Shown here: one piece after another, positions 33,201-40,942 of the stretch
How the letters are laid out: every line of letters starts with the position of its first letter
Position numbering within the stretch: the first letter of the stretch is position 1
Source of the DNA: Oscillospiraceae bacterium
GTDB lineage: Bacteria; Bacillota_A; Clostridia; Oscillospirales; Oscillospiraceae
Assembly: GCA_017481325.1 (NCBI GenBank)
Contig: JAFUPG010000046.1
Location: 1-41,389 of the forward strand
Direction: 5' to 3'
Length of the DNA: 41,389 nt
Notes under the pieces: generated by a model
Databases searched by the model: none
Seen by the model: the letters and a program-made list of their open reading frames with translations, nothing else
What the model was told of the DNA's origin: nothing
Program-made: the position numbers and the translations under genes

Positions 33201-34545
33201 AGGTATCTACCACTTCCCCATTTCTCAGAAGGACGGCACCGATCTCGGTGATCACGTCCTTCACAGAGGAAAGGCCGGTGGTCTCCAGGTCAAAGGCAAT
33301 AAATTCGCCGTCCAGAGGCAGGTCACGCTCTCCGTGGACGACCACACGGTCATCCACATCGTTGACATAGTAGCCCTCGCAGCCGTAGAGGATCTTGATG
33401 GGCTTGTCCGTCCCGGCCACCGTGGTTTTGGATGCCTTCATGGCATCGGGGAAAGAGGCGCAGCAGCCGTGGTCAGTGATGCCGATGGCTCTGTGACCCC
33501 AGCGTGCAGCTGTGGCCACCGCCTCGGCGGTCTTGGTCAGAGCGTCCATGGAGGACATGGTGGTGTGCAGATGCAGCTCCACACGCTTACCCTCCGGAGC
33601 GGTATCCTGACGGGAGGGAGCGGAGATTTTCTGAATGGCGTAGGGGCGGATCACCAGTTCCTTGGTGTAGTTGTCGTAGTCGATCTTGCCCTGGAGGCGC
33701 ACCCAGAGGCCGGGTTTTTTGATGACATCCGTAATGGGCTTGCCGGCGTCTCCCCGGAAGAAATCGGAAATATGGACAGAGCCGCTGTAGTCCGTCATGT
33801 CAAAGCCCACGATGGTGGCAGCGCCCTTGTTGATCTCCCGGTGCTCCACGGCGAAGATCTTGCCCTCCACGATCACACGCTCGCCCTGGCGATCCAGGAC
33901 GATGTCCTTCATGGGGCTGACAGAGCCCTTGAAGGGCTTACCGAAGATCATGTTGTTCTCCACAGGCTTCTTGGCCTTGTCGGCCTCGCTGCTGAACTTG
34001 GCAGCCGGAACATCCTTCATGGCGCTGCGGCGCAGCTGCTCTGTCTGAGCAAAAAGCTCCTCGGCGCTCTTTTCGTGGCTGCTGATGACCTTGATTTTTG
34101 TGGTCATGCCGAAGGCATCCTGCAGGTACTGCTCCACAGCCGCAAGATGGGGCTGCAGCTGATCCTTGCCGTTGGCAGCCAGGTGAAGCGCCGTCTCCCC
34201 CTCGGCCAGTTCCCAGCGGCAACCGGCCAAAATGCCTGCCGAAGGAGAATAACGGGCGGTCAGGAGGCTGTTCAAGTCCTGCGCCTTGACCTCCGGCAGC
34301 AGTTCCGCAGAAAATCGGGGATAGAGATACACACGGCGCAAACCGTAGTGCTCCGCCAATTCCTGCTCCGTCTGATAGGTCAGCTGGGGTGACAGATAGC
34401 TGCCGCAGACCAATACCAGGTGGATCTCCTTCTCATCCCGGTCAAAATCACCGTGGCAAACCGCCGCCTGCTCCAAATGAGCACGCAGCGGTTCCCTGGG
34501 TTGGTATTCGTAAAACATTTCCAGCAATGGGAATGGGGTGGACAT
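30247..34545 (-). CDS. polC: DNA polymerase III alpha subunit, PolC type
   Basis: Replicative polymerase of low-GC Gram-positives. At 1432 residues it is the full family length. Order: N-terminal domains (1-215), OB fold (about 218-305) and the start of the PHP domain (VELHLHTTMSSMDAL, 322 onward). The proofreading 3'-5' exonuclease is inserted in the PHP domain (FIAFDLETTG, Asp419 and Glu421; then LIAHNADFD). The rest of PHP follows. Next is a Cys4 zinc site (CPECKYCSFEVPDDCNCG, CPECG) and the palm with the catalytic PDIDLNFSGEYQ. The ending GFEFKPMDLYRSQATKF is the family's C-terminal part. It is the last gene of the ispG-rseP-dxr-cdsA-uppS operon, 9 bases after ispG, with AGGAGA before ATG 34545. 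The usual proS between ispG and polC is missing. Confidence 0.98.
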   Translation of the reverse strand: MSTPFPLLEMFYEYQPREPLRAHLEQAAVCHGDFDRDEKEIHLVLVCGSYLSPQLTYQTEQELAEHYGLRRVYLYPRFSAELLPEVKAQDLNSLLTARYSPSAGILAGCRWELAEGETALHLAANGKDQLQPHLAAVEQYLQDAFGMTTKIKVISSHEKSAEELFAQTEQLRRSAMKDVPAAKFSSEADKAKKPVENNMIFGKPFKGSVSPMKDIVLDRQGERVIVEGKIFAVEHREINKGAATIVGFDMTDYSGSVHISDFFRGDAGKPITDVIKKPGLWVRLQGKIDYDNYTKELVIRPYAIQKISAPSRQDTAPEGKRVELHLHTTMSSMDALTKTAEAVATAARWGHRAIGITDHGCCASFPDAMKASKTTVAGTDKPIKILYGCEGYYVNDVDDRVVVHGERDLPLDGEFIAFDLETTGLSSVKDVITEIGAVLLRNGEVVDTFQTFVDPKRKLDPKNIELTGITDEMLKGAPDISEVLPKFLEFCGDRPLIAHNADFDIGFVTAACQKLGIPFNPTSIDTLILSQNLLSQLSKHKLNIVADALGLPEFNHHRASDDALTCGHLYLRFAQMLKERGLSSVAEINEAMTHLRAGHRIFDRKSRHILLFAKNQQGLRNLYHLLSDANLKYFKRNPRMPKSELLRLREGLIIGSACEAGELFQAVLDHKSWAELKRIASFYDFLEIQPLSNNRFMLEKGLAENEAQLREFNRTIVRLGEEMGKPVCATGDVHFLNPEDEIYRRILLASKGFDDCDRENPLYFRTTDEMLEEFSYLGAEKAYEVVITNPNLIADMCDNVRPLPHKLFPPKIENSEEDLKRLVYSKMHRLYGENPPEIVVKRVEAELNGIISSHYDVIYMSAQKLVNNSLEHGYLVGSRGSVGSSLVAYMSDITEVNSLPAHYRCPECKYCSFEVPDDCNCGADLPDATCPECGAPLVKDGFNIPFETFLGFGGDKLPDIDLNFSGEYQARAHAYCIEMFGASHVFRAGTIGTVAEKTAFGYVKKYLAERELSVSRAEENRLAAGCVDVRRTSGQHPGGLVVIPAENEIWDFCPVQHPADDVNTDIITTHFEYHCMEENVLKLDMLGHDDPTMIRMMEDMTGMDAKTIPLDDKDTMSIFTSSKVLGYENDPILGPVGSVGIPEFGTGFTRGMLMDTKPTQFDTLIRLSGFSHGTDVWLGNAKDLIVSGTATVSQAIGCRDDIMIYLIKCGIPETRAFKIMEMVRKGKGLPEGAEEEMQKAGVPEWYIGSCKKIKYLFPKAHAAAYVMMAFRIAWFKVHQPLAYYAAYFYRRSQKDGFDAAMMTRGMEEVKANIKRITSSPERTGKDDDLLTTLEVCYEFYLRGFEFKPMDLYRSQATKFIIEDGKLLPPFVSVSGLGETAAWDIVNGREGKTFISVEEFARACPKVSKTHIENLRAAGAFGELPDTSQITLF

Positions 34546-34554
34546 AGTTCTCTC

Positions 34555-35592
34555 CTATAGTTTCTCTATGTAGCGGAGGAGGGCGGGTAAAAGCTCCTCG
34601 TAGGGCAGCTTCTCCACGGGCTCGCCTTTGATAAAAATCACGCCGCAGCCGTCGCCTCCGGCAATGCCGATATCGGCTTCCCGTGCCTCTCCGGGGCCAT
34701 TGACCACACAGCCCATGACCGCTACCGTCAGTTCCTTTTTACAATCTCTCAGTTCTTCTTCCACCCGATTGGCAAGACCGATCAGGTCGATTTTGGTTCT
34801 GCCGCAGGTGGGGCAGGACACCAGATCCACGCCCTCTTTCCGCAGACCGGCGGCTTTCAGGATGGCCTTGCCTGCCACGATCTCACGGACAGGGTCGGCG
34901 GTGAGGGATACCCGGAGGGTATCGCCAATGCCCATGCACAGCAGACCCCCGATGCCCATGGCGGACTTGATGGTGCCCATATACTCGGTGCCGGTTTCGG
35001 TGACACCGATGTGCAGAGGATAGTCGGATTTTTCGTGCATCAGGCGGTAGGCCTGCATCATCAGAGGCACGGAGCTGGACTTCATGGAAACGCAGATGTC
35101 GTAGAAGCCGTATTTCTCCAGGAGGGCGATATGGGAAAAGGCGCTCTCCACCAGTGCCTCAGGGGTGGGATGGCCGTATTTGCGCAGCAGCTCCTTATCC
35201 AGAGAGCCGCCGTTAACACCGATGCGGATGGGGATATGATGCATCTTGCAGCAGGCCACCACCGCCTTCACCCGTTCCTCGGAGCCGATGTTGCCGGGAT
35301 TGATGCGGATCTTGGCAGCGCCGCCCTCGGCAGCGGCAATGGCAAGGCGGTAGTCAAAGTGGATATCCGCCACCAGGGGCAAGGGAGAGCGCAGGGCGAT
35401 CTGGTGGAAGCCCTCGGCGGCCTCCATATCCAAAACCGCCAGACGGGCGATCTCGCAGCCGGCGGTTTTCAGCCGCTTCAGCTGCTCCAGACTGCCCTCT
35501 ACATCGGTGGTGGCAGTGTTGAGCATGGACTGGATGGAGACCGGAGCGCCGCCGCCGATCTTCACGCCTCCTACATCGATCTGTCTGGTCAT
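34555..35592 (-). CDS. ispG: 4-hydroxy-3-methylbut-2-en-1-yl diphosphate synthase
   Basis: Penultimate step of the methylerythritol phosphate pathway; it reduces the cyclodiphosphate using a 4Fe-4S cluster and electrons from flavodoxin or ferredoxin. The 345-residue protein starts with VGGVKIGGGAPVSIQSM, has LVADIHFDYRLA and IRINPGNIG in the barrel, and ends with the cluster-binding CPTCGRTKIDL and MGCVVNGPGEAREADIG. It is the short bacterial form without the plant-type insert. It lies between rseP (9-base gap) and polC. Confidence 0.97.
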   Translation of the reverse strand: MTRQIDVGGVKIGGGAPVSIQSMLNTATTDVEGSLEQLKRLKTAGCEIARLAVLDMEAAEGFHQIALRSPLPLVADIHFDYRLAIAAAEGGAAKIRINPGNIGSEERVKAVVACCKMHHIPIRIGVNGGSLDKELLRKYGHPTPEALVESAFSHIALLEKYGFYDICVSMKSSSVPLMMQAYRLMHEKSDYPLHIGVTETGTEYMGTIKSAMGIGGLLCMGIGDTLRVSLTADPVREIVAGKAILKAAGLRKEGVDLVSCPTCGRTKIDLIGLANRVEEELRDCKKELTVAVMGCVVNGPGEAREADIGIAGGDGCGVIFIKGEPVEKLPYEELLPALLRYIEKL

Positions 35593-35601
35593 AGCTACCT
35601 C

Positions 35602-36657
35602 CTATCGAAAGAGCTGGAAAATATCCTTTAAAGCGATCACTGCGATCAGACCCATAAGCAGGATCATGAACGCACCGTTGAGATAGGCCTCGTACTTGGG
35701 GTTCAGCTTTCTGCCCAGGATCTTTTCAATGAGGCTGGTCAGCAGGAGCGTTACCACTCTGCCGCCGTCCAGGGCAGGAATGGGCAGCAGGTTCATCACT
35801 GCCAGGTTGATGGCAATGAAGGCAAAGAGATAGAACACATTGGCCATGCCGATGCCCACGGTCTCTGCCTGAGTTCCCTGTTCCACCACCACGTCCACAA
35901 TGCCCACCGGGCCGGAGATATCCTTCACGCTGGCTCTGCCGCTGAAGAGGTCGCCCAGACTCATGGGAACCATGCGCACAAAGTCAATGCAGTTGTTCCA
36001 GCTGTAGGACAGGACGCTGCCGAAGGATTTATCTTCAGCACCGATGGTGAAGCCGTAACGGGCAATGCCATCCTCGCCCACATAGTCCCGATTCATGGGG
36101 ACATCCTCCAGATAGACCTTCTCGCCGTTGCGGATCACCGTAATATCGTGGAGGCCGTCGGTATCCCGATCCAGCAAAAGGGTGATATCCTGCTGGATAT
36201 AGACCCGTCTGCCGTCGATCTCATAGAAGCTGTCCCCGACCTGAATGTGCTGGGCAAAGGGGCGCTCCGGGGCGATCTGCGCCACCTGACGGGAGGGAAT
36301 AAAGGAAAAGGTAAAGGCGACCAGAAGCAGCAGGATCAAAAAACCTGCCACGAAGTTCATAAAGGAGCCTGCCACCAGAATGATCAGCTTTTTCCAGAGC
36401 TTTGCCTTGCCGAAGGCACGGGGGTCATCGCTGTCGTCGTCCTCACCCTCCATGGCGCAGTAGCCGCCGATGGGGATGCAGCGCAGAGCGTACAGAGTCT
36501 CGCCCTTCTGCTTTTTCCAGATGGCGGGGCCCATAAAGAGGGCAAATTCATTGACCCGAACGCCGGAGAGCTTGGCGGTGACGAAATGGCCGAACTCATG
36601 GACGAGGATCAGAAAACCAAAAAGTAAAATTGCAACAACAATATAGAAAACTGTCAA
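35602..36657 (-). CDS. rseP: Site-2 membrane metalloprotease RseP/RasP
   Basis: Intramembrane zinc protease that cuts anti-sigma factors and signal-peptide remnants. The 351-residue protein has HEFGH (20-24) in the first membrane helix and a PDZ-like domain in the middle (about 125-210: IQVGDSFYEIDGRRV). The second metal motif is NLLPIPALDGGRVV. The start is a TTG at 36657, six bases after GAGGTG; there is no nearby ATG, so TTG is the best choice. It lies 10 bases after dxr. Unlike some clostridial homologues it has an acidic insert EGEDDDSDDP after the first helices. Confidence 0.95.
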   Translation of the reverse strand: MTVFYIVVAILLFGFLILVHEFGHFVTAKLSGVRVNEFALFMGPAIWKKQKGETLYALRCIPIGGYCAMEGEDDDSDDPRAFGKAKLWKKLIILVAGSFMNFVAGFLILLLLVAFTFSFIPSRQVAQIAPERPFAQHIQVGDSFYEIDGRRVYIQQDITLLLDRDTDGLHDITVIRNGEKVYLEDVPMNRDYVGEDGIARYGFTIGAEDKSFGSVLSYSWNNCIDFVRMVPMSLGDLFSGRASVKDISGPVGIVDVVVEQGTQAETVGIGMANVFYLFAFIAINLAVMNLLPIPALDGGRVVTLLLTSLIEKILGRKLNPKYEAYLNGAFMILLMGLIAVIALKDIFQLFR

Positions 36658-36667
36658 TTTTTACACC

Positions 36668-37816
36668 TCACAAGGAACGGCAGACCGCCTGTCTTGCAGC
36701 CTTGTCTGCCTGAAGGATCTCTTCCGGATCCGGGGTTTGGATAAAGGGAACGGTATCCATGGCCTTCTGCACCAGACGGGGGATATCGTAGAAGCCAATG
36801 GCATCCTGCAAATACAGGGCTACCGCTGCCTCGTTGGCACCGTTGAGCACGGGACAGGCCGTACCGCCCAAAAGCGCCGCCTGCCGTGCCAGAGCAAGAC
36901 AGGGGAAATTCGTTACATCCGGCTCGTGGAAGGTCAGCGGGCCGCAGGTCAGCAGATCCAGAGGGGCTGCGGGGTTCTCGGCACGGTAGGGGTAGGTCAT
37001 GGCAAGGCGGATGGGTACACGCATATCCGGCACGCCCAGCTGCGCCATCACAGCGCCGTCCACAAACTCCACCAGGGAGTGGATAATGCTCTGGCGGTGG
37101 ATCACCACATCCACCTGGGAAAGGGGCAGGTCATACAGGCGCATGGCCTCGATGACCTCCAGACCCTTATTCATTAGTGTAGCACAGTCGATGGTGATTT
37201 TATGCCCCATTTTCCAGTTGGGGTGGCGAAGGGCATCGGCCTTGGTCACGGTTTCCAGTTCAGGACGGGTCTTGCCGAAGAAGGGGCCGCCGGAACAGGT
37301 CAGAATCAGGCGGCGGATCTCCTCTTTGCTGCGGCTGCCCATAAGGCACTGGAAAATAGCGGAATGCTCGGAGTCCACGGGAATGATCTCCGCACCGCAG
37401 GCCTTCGCCTCCTGCATCACCAGCTCACCGGCGCAGACCAGGGTCTCCTTATTGGCCAGGGCAATGCGTTTTTTCTTGCGGATGGCAGCCAGGGTGGGTC
37501 TTAAGCCCAGCATCCCAACCACAGCGGTCACCACCGTGTCGGCCTGCTCCTGCTCCGCTGCGGCAACGAGTCCCTCCATGCCCCAGAGGACACGGATGGG
37601 CAGGTCGCCAATGGCATCTTTTAATGCTTTGGCAGAGGCTTCGTCTCCCATAACCGCCAGTTCCGGCAGGAACTGTTTGCACTGCCGCGCCATGCGCTCC
37701 ACATTGGTGCCGGCGGCTAAGGCGGTAACCTTGATCCCGGGCATCTGCTCCACTACTTCCAGAGTCTGGCGGCCGATGGAGCCGGTGCTGCCTAAAATGG
37801 ATAAATATTTCGTCAT
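36668..37816 (-). CDS. dxr: 1-deoxy-D-xylulose 5-phosphate reductoisomerase
   Basis: First committed step of the methylerythritol phosphate isoprenoid pathway, NADPH-dependent. The 382-residue protein opens with the Rossmann motif ILGSTGSIGRQTLEVV. It has the substrate and metal site PVDSEHSAIFQCL, the SGGPFFGKTR loop, and HPNWKMGHKITIDCATLMNKGLE. All are intact. It starts one base after the cdsA stop (TGATATG). Gene order cdsA-dxr-rseP is that of most Firmicutes. Confidence 0.97.
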   Translation of the reverse strand: MTKYLSILGSTGSIGRQTLEVVEQMPGIKVTALAAGTNVERMARQCKQFLPELAVMGDEASAKALKDAIGDLPIRVLWGMEGLVAAAEQEQADTVVTAVVGMLGLRPTLAAIRKKKRIALANKETLVCAGELVMQEAKACGAEIIPVDSEHSAIFQCLMGSRSKEEIRRLILTCSGGPFFGKTRPELETVTKADALRHPNWKMGHKITIDCATLMNKGLEVIEAMRLYDLPLSQVDVVIHRQSIIHSLVEFVDGAVMAQLGVPDMRVPIRLAMTYPYRAENPAAPLDLLTCGPLTFHEPDVTNFPCLALARQAALLGGTACPVLNGANEAAVALYLQDAIGFYDIPRLVQKAMDTVPFIQTPDPEEILQADKAARQAVCRSL

Positions 37817-37817
37817 A

Positions 37818-38660
37818 TCACTTCACCGCAAAGGGGATCAGCAGCAGCAGCGCTTCTGCAATGGGGGCGCAGATCATGGTGCTGTCGAAGCGATCCAGAA
37901 TACCGCCGTGACCGGGGAAGAGATTGCCGTAGTCCTTGATGCCCACCTGCCGCTTGGCAACGGAGAAGGTCAGGTCGCCCAGCATGGAGCCGAAAGCGCC
38001 CACAAGGCCATAGATGGCGGCAAAGAAATAGTTGACCTGAGTAAAGCCGAAGCACTTGTTCAGGATAAAGGTATAGAGGATCATGCCCAGAATGTTCAAA
38101 ATCACGCCGCCGACAGCGCCTTCCACGGTCTTCTTGGGGCTGATGACGGGAGCCAGCTTATGCTTGCCGAAGGCACGGCCTGCAAAATAGGCGCCGCTGT
38201 CTGCCACCATGGAGATGATGAAGGCCACCAGAATGTAGTAAACACCCTCTTTCATGCCACGCAGGCGCACCAGTGCTCCCATGAGGAAGGGATAGATCAG
38301 GCCGCTGAACAGGGCCACGCAGAGGGCGGAGAATTTGATCTCCTTATGTCCTGCCAGCAGCTCGCAGAAGAGCAGACTTGCAAAAAGGAAAACTGCCAGG
38401 AGCATACTTGCCCACAGGATCTCCCCCGTGAACACGCTGCAAGCCTTGCACCAGGACCACATGACCACAAAGGCAGCCATGAGGGCGGTGTAGACCACGA
38501 TCCGCTTGTGCTTCAAAAGCCCTGTGCGCCAGAGCATCTCGTAAGCGGCGATCATACAGGCCAGGGCGAAGAGGATCGCCGTAGCAACGGGAGGCAGCAG
38601 AAAAACCACCGCCAGAAGCAGGGGCAGACCTACCACTGCCGTTAAAATACGTACCAGCAT
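37818..38660 (-). CDS. cdsA: Phosphatidate cytidylyltransferase
   Basis: Makes CDP-diacylglycerol, the substrate of PssA in this window. The 280-residue membrane protein has about eight hydrophobic segments. The C-terminal signature SMVADSGAYFAGRAFGKHKL followed by PVISPKKTVEGAVGG is diagnostic. Its ATG overlaps the TAA of uppS by one base (TAATG). The N-terminal segment VVGLPLLLAVVFLLPPVATAI is a normal start for the family. Confidence 0.96.
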   Translation of the reverse strand: MLVRILTAVVGLPLLLAVVFLLPPVATAILFALACMIAAYEMLWRTGLLKHKRIVVYTALMAAFVVMWSWCKACSVFTGEILWASMLLAVFLFASLLFCELLAGHKEIKFSALCVALFSGLIYPFLMGALVRLRGMKEGVYYILVAFIISMVADSGAYFAGRAFGKHKLAPVISPKKTVEGAVGGVILNILGMILYTFILNKCFGFTQVNYFFAAIYGLVGAFGSMLGDLTFSVAKRQVGIKDYGNLFPGHGGILDRFDSTMICAPIAEALLLLIPFAVK

Positions 38661-39394
38661 TATTTTGCACCTCCGAAGCGCCTTGTGCGCTTGTTGTAAG
38701 CATCAATGGCCGCATCCAGCTCCTTGGGGCCGAACTGAGGCCAGAGCACATCCGTAAAATAATATTCCGCATAGGCCGACTGCCATAACAGGAAATTGGA
38801 CGTGCGCATCTCGCCGCCGGGACGGATGATCAACTCGGGATCGGGCACGTCGGCAGAATACATTAGCTTGGAAAAGCCCTCCTCGGTCAGTTCCTCGGGC
38901 TTGCACTTTCCCTCTACGCAGTCCCGGGCGAACTGCTGCGCCGCCCGGACGATTTCCGCCTTGCCGCCGTAGTTCAGGCAAAAATTCACCTGCACGCCGG
39001 CATATTTCTTCGACCGCTCCATGGCGGTTCTTGCCTCCTCCTGCAGTTCCGGAGACAGGCGACTCAGATCACCGAAAAAGAAAAAGCGAACCTGGTTTTT
39101 GTCCATATCCCGGATGGCCTCACGGAGATAATTCTCCATCAGGTTCATAATGGCATCGATCTCGTCCTCGGGACGTTTCCAGTTTTCCGTAGAAAAGGCG
39201 TAGACCGTAAGATATTTTAAGCCAATGGACTTGGCATAATTTGCAATGGTACGAAAGGCCTCCGCTCCCACCTTGTGGCCGGCCTTCCGGGGCAGACCAC
39301 GCTTTTTCGCCCAGCGGCCGTTGCCGTCCATGACGATGGCGATATGGTTGGGAATCTGACGGGGCTCTTTGGGTTTCTTCTTTCCAAACAGCAT
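38660..39394 (-). CDS. uppS: Undecaprenyl diphosphate synthase (di-trans,poly-cis)
   Basis: Makes the C55 lipid carrier for cell-wall synthesis. The 244-residue protein has the catalytic IAIVMDGNGRWAKKRG (Asp23), AGHKVGAE, YAFSTENWKRP and, near the end, PDPELIIRPGGEMRTSNFLL. All motifs are intact. Start ATG 39394 has GGAG eight bases upstream. An 83-base gap with a 12-bp inverted repeat separates it from frr. Confidence 0.97.
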   Translation of the reverse strand: MLFGKKKPKEPRQIPNHIAIVMDGNGRWAKKRGLPRKAGHKVGAEAFRTIANYAKSIGLKYLTVYAFSTENWKRPEDEIDAIMNLMENYLREAIRDMDKNQVRFFFFGDLSRLSPELQEEARTAMERSKKYAGVQVNFCLNYGGKAEIVRAAQQFARDCVEGKCKPEELTEEGFSKLMYSADVPDPELIIRPGGEMRTSNFLLWQSAYAEYYFTDVLWPQFGPKELDAAIDAYNKRTRRFGGAK

Positions 39395-39420
39395 AAGCTT
39401 TACTCCACAATATAGGAATG

Positions 39421-39455
39421 TTCAAGACTGCACCGTTACGGGATGCAGTCTTGAA
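39421..39455 (-). other. Inverted repeat between frr and uppS
   Basis: Perfect 12-bp stem TTCAAGACTGCA / TGCAGTCTTGAA with an 11-base loop and no T-run in the direction of transcription. It is the only sizeable structure inside the operon and could reduce or protect mRNA between the two halves. Confidence 0.6.
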
Positions 39456-39477
39456 CCATTCTGAGATGGCTTAGGAA

Positions 39478-40032
39478 TCAGAGTTCCATAAGCTCCTTTT
39501 CTTTTACTGCGCAGGCCTCGTCGACCTTCTTGACATACTTGTCGGTGATCTCCTGCAGATCCTTTTCGGCCTTCTTCTGGTCGTCCTCGGTGATCTGGGA
39601 GTCCTTCTTCAGCTTCTTGATATAGTCCATGGCATCACGGCGGATATTGCGGACGGCCACCTTGGCATCCTCGCCGTACTTCTTAACCTGCTTGGCCAGC
39701 TCACGGCGGCGCTCCTCGGTCAGCTGGGGGAAGACCAGACGGATGACTCTGCCGTCGTTCTGGGGGTTGATGCCCAGGTCAGAGACCTGAATGGCCTTCT
39801 CGATCTTCTTTAAGAGGCTGCCGTCCCAGGGCTGGATCACCAGGGTACGGGCGTCGGGAGAGGAGATGGTACCTACCTGTCCCACAGGGGTATCCACACC
39901 GTAGTACTCCACAGAGATGCGGTCAAGCACACGGGCGTTGGCTCTGCCTGCACGGATGGCACCGAAGTCCTCCTGCAGGATCACCAGGGTTCTGTCCATT
40001 TTTCTGGTATAATCCTTAAAATCCACTGCCAT
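39478..40032 (-). CDS. frr: Ribosome recycling factor
   Basis: With EF-G, splits post-termination ribosomes. The 184-residue protein has the family length and the two domains of the RRF fold: [29 protein letters not shown], then [28 protein letters not shown] and [31 protein letters not shown]. The start codon lies one base after the pyrH stop. Confidence 0.98.
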   Translation of the reverse strand: MAVDFKDYTRKMDRTLVILQEDFGAIRAGRANARVLDRISVEYYGVDTPVGQVGTISSPDARTLVIQPWDGSLLKKIEKAIQVSDLGINPQNDGRVIRLVFPQLTEERRRELAKQVKKYGEDAKVAVRNIRRDAMDYIKKLKKDSQITEDDQKKAEKDLQEITDKYVKKVDEACAVKEKELMEL

Positions 40033-40033
40033 T

Positions 40034-40756
40034 TTAGTTATCCTCCTTAACTACTGTTCCGATTTTTTCGCCCATCACCACACGCAGGATGTTCTCAGGA
40101 TCCTTCAGTGCGAAGAGAATGATGGGAATATGGTTGTCCATGGAGAGGGATGTTGCGGTAGAGTCCATGACCATCAGGTGCTTGGCCAGCACCTCGTCAT
40201 AGGAGATCTCGTCGAATTTCACGGCATCGGGGTTCTTGGCGGGGTCGTCGGAGTAGACACCGTCCACGTTCTTCGCCAGCAGGATGGCATCGGCATTGAT
40301 CTCCGCCGCACGGAGGACAGCGCCGGTGTCCGTGGAGAAGAAGGGATTGCCGGTGCCGCAGCCGAAGATGACCACTCTGCCCTTCTCCAGGTGGCGGATG
40401 GCTCTGCCACGGATATAGGGCTCGGCAATGCGGCTCATCTCAATGCCGGTCTGCACACGAACCTCAACCTCTCTCTGCTCTAAGCAGTCTGCCAGTGCCA
40501 GGGCGTTGATCACCGTAGCCAGCATACCCATATGGTCGGCACGGGTGCGCTCCATGCGGTCGCCGCCGTCCTTGAGGCCACGCCAGAAATTGCCGCCGCC
40601 GACCACGATGCCAACCTGCACGCCTGCGTCCACGCATTTCTTCACCACGTCGCAAACGCTGCCGATCACATCAAAATCCAGACCTCTGTGGGCATCTCCC
40701 GCCAGGGCCTCGCCGCTGATCTTTAAAAGCACACGGCGATACTTGGGCTGAGCCAT
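40034..40756 (-). CDS. pyrH: UMP kinase
   Basis: Phosphorylates UMP to UDP. The 240-residue protein of the amino-acid kinase family has [30 protein letters not shown], the UMP-binding [15 protein letters not shown], and [20 protein letters not shown]. Usually rpsB and tsf precede it; here it has its own promoter and faces glnS. It is the first gene of the operon through polC. Confidence 0.97.
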   Translation of the reverse strand: MAQPKYRRVLLKISGEALAGDAHRGLDFDVIGSVCDVVKKCVDAGVQVGIVVGGGNFWRGLKDGGDRMERTRADHMGMLATVINALALADCLEQREVEVRVQTGIEMSRIAEPYIRGRAIRHLEKGRVVIFGCGTGNPFFSTDTGAVLRAAEINADAILLAKNVDGVYSDDPAKNPDAVKFDEISYDEVLAKHLMVMDSTATSLSMDNHIPIILFALKDPENILRVVMGEKIGTVVKEDN

Positions 40757-40793
40757 ATTGCTCCACTCTCCTTTTTCTCATTTTGTCCCCTCT

Positions 40794-40822
40794 ATTCTAT
40801 AATAAATCCCGCTCAATGGCAA
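40794..40822 (-). promoter_or_regulatory. Sigma-A promoter of the pyrH-polC operon
   Basis: TTGCCA, 17-base spacer, TAGAAT on the minus strand, 38 bases upstream of the pyrH start. Confidence 0.75.
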
Positions 40823-40882
40823 CAAAAATTTCTGAATTCACGAAATGTTTTCAATTTTTTGCACTTTCCCACAGAATGACCC

Positions 40883-40911
40883 TTGCATATTGGGGGAAAA
40901 TGCTATAAAAT
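40883..40911 (+). promoter_or_regulatory. Sigma-A promoter of glnS
   Basis: TTGCAT, 17-base spacer, TAAAAT, 31 bases before the ATG. The short leader leaves no room for a T-box riboswitch. Confidence 0.7.
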
Positions 40912-40942
40912 AGTTGGGATATTTCCAAGGGAGGAAAGAAAA

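Noticed and set aside
32344..34392. Plus-strand ORF opposite polC
   Set aside because: Shadow of the PolC coding frame with no recognisable domain.
40912..40942. T-box riboswitch before glnS
   Set aside because: The leader between promoter and start is about 30 bases, far too short.
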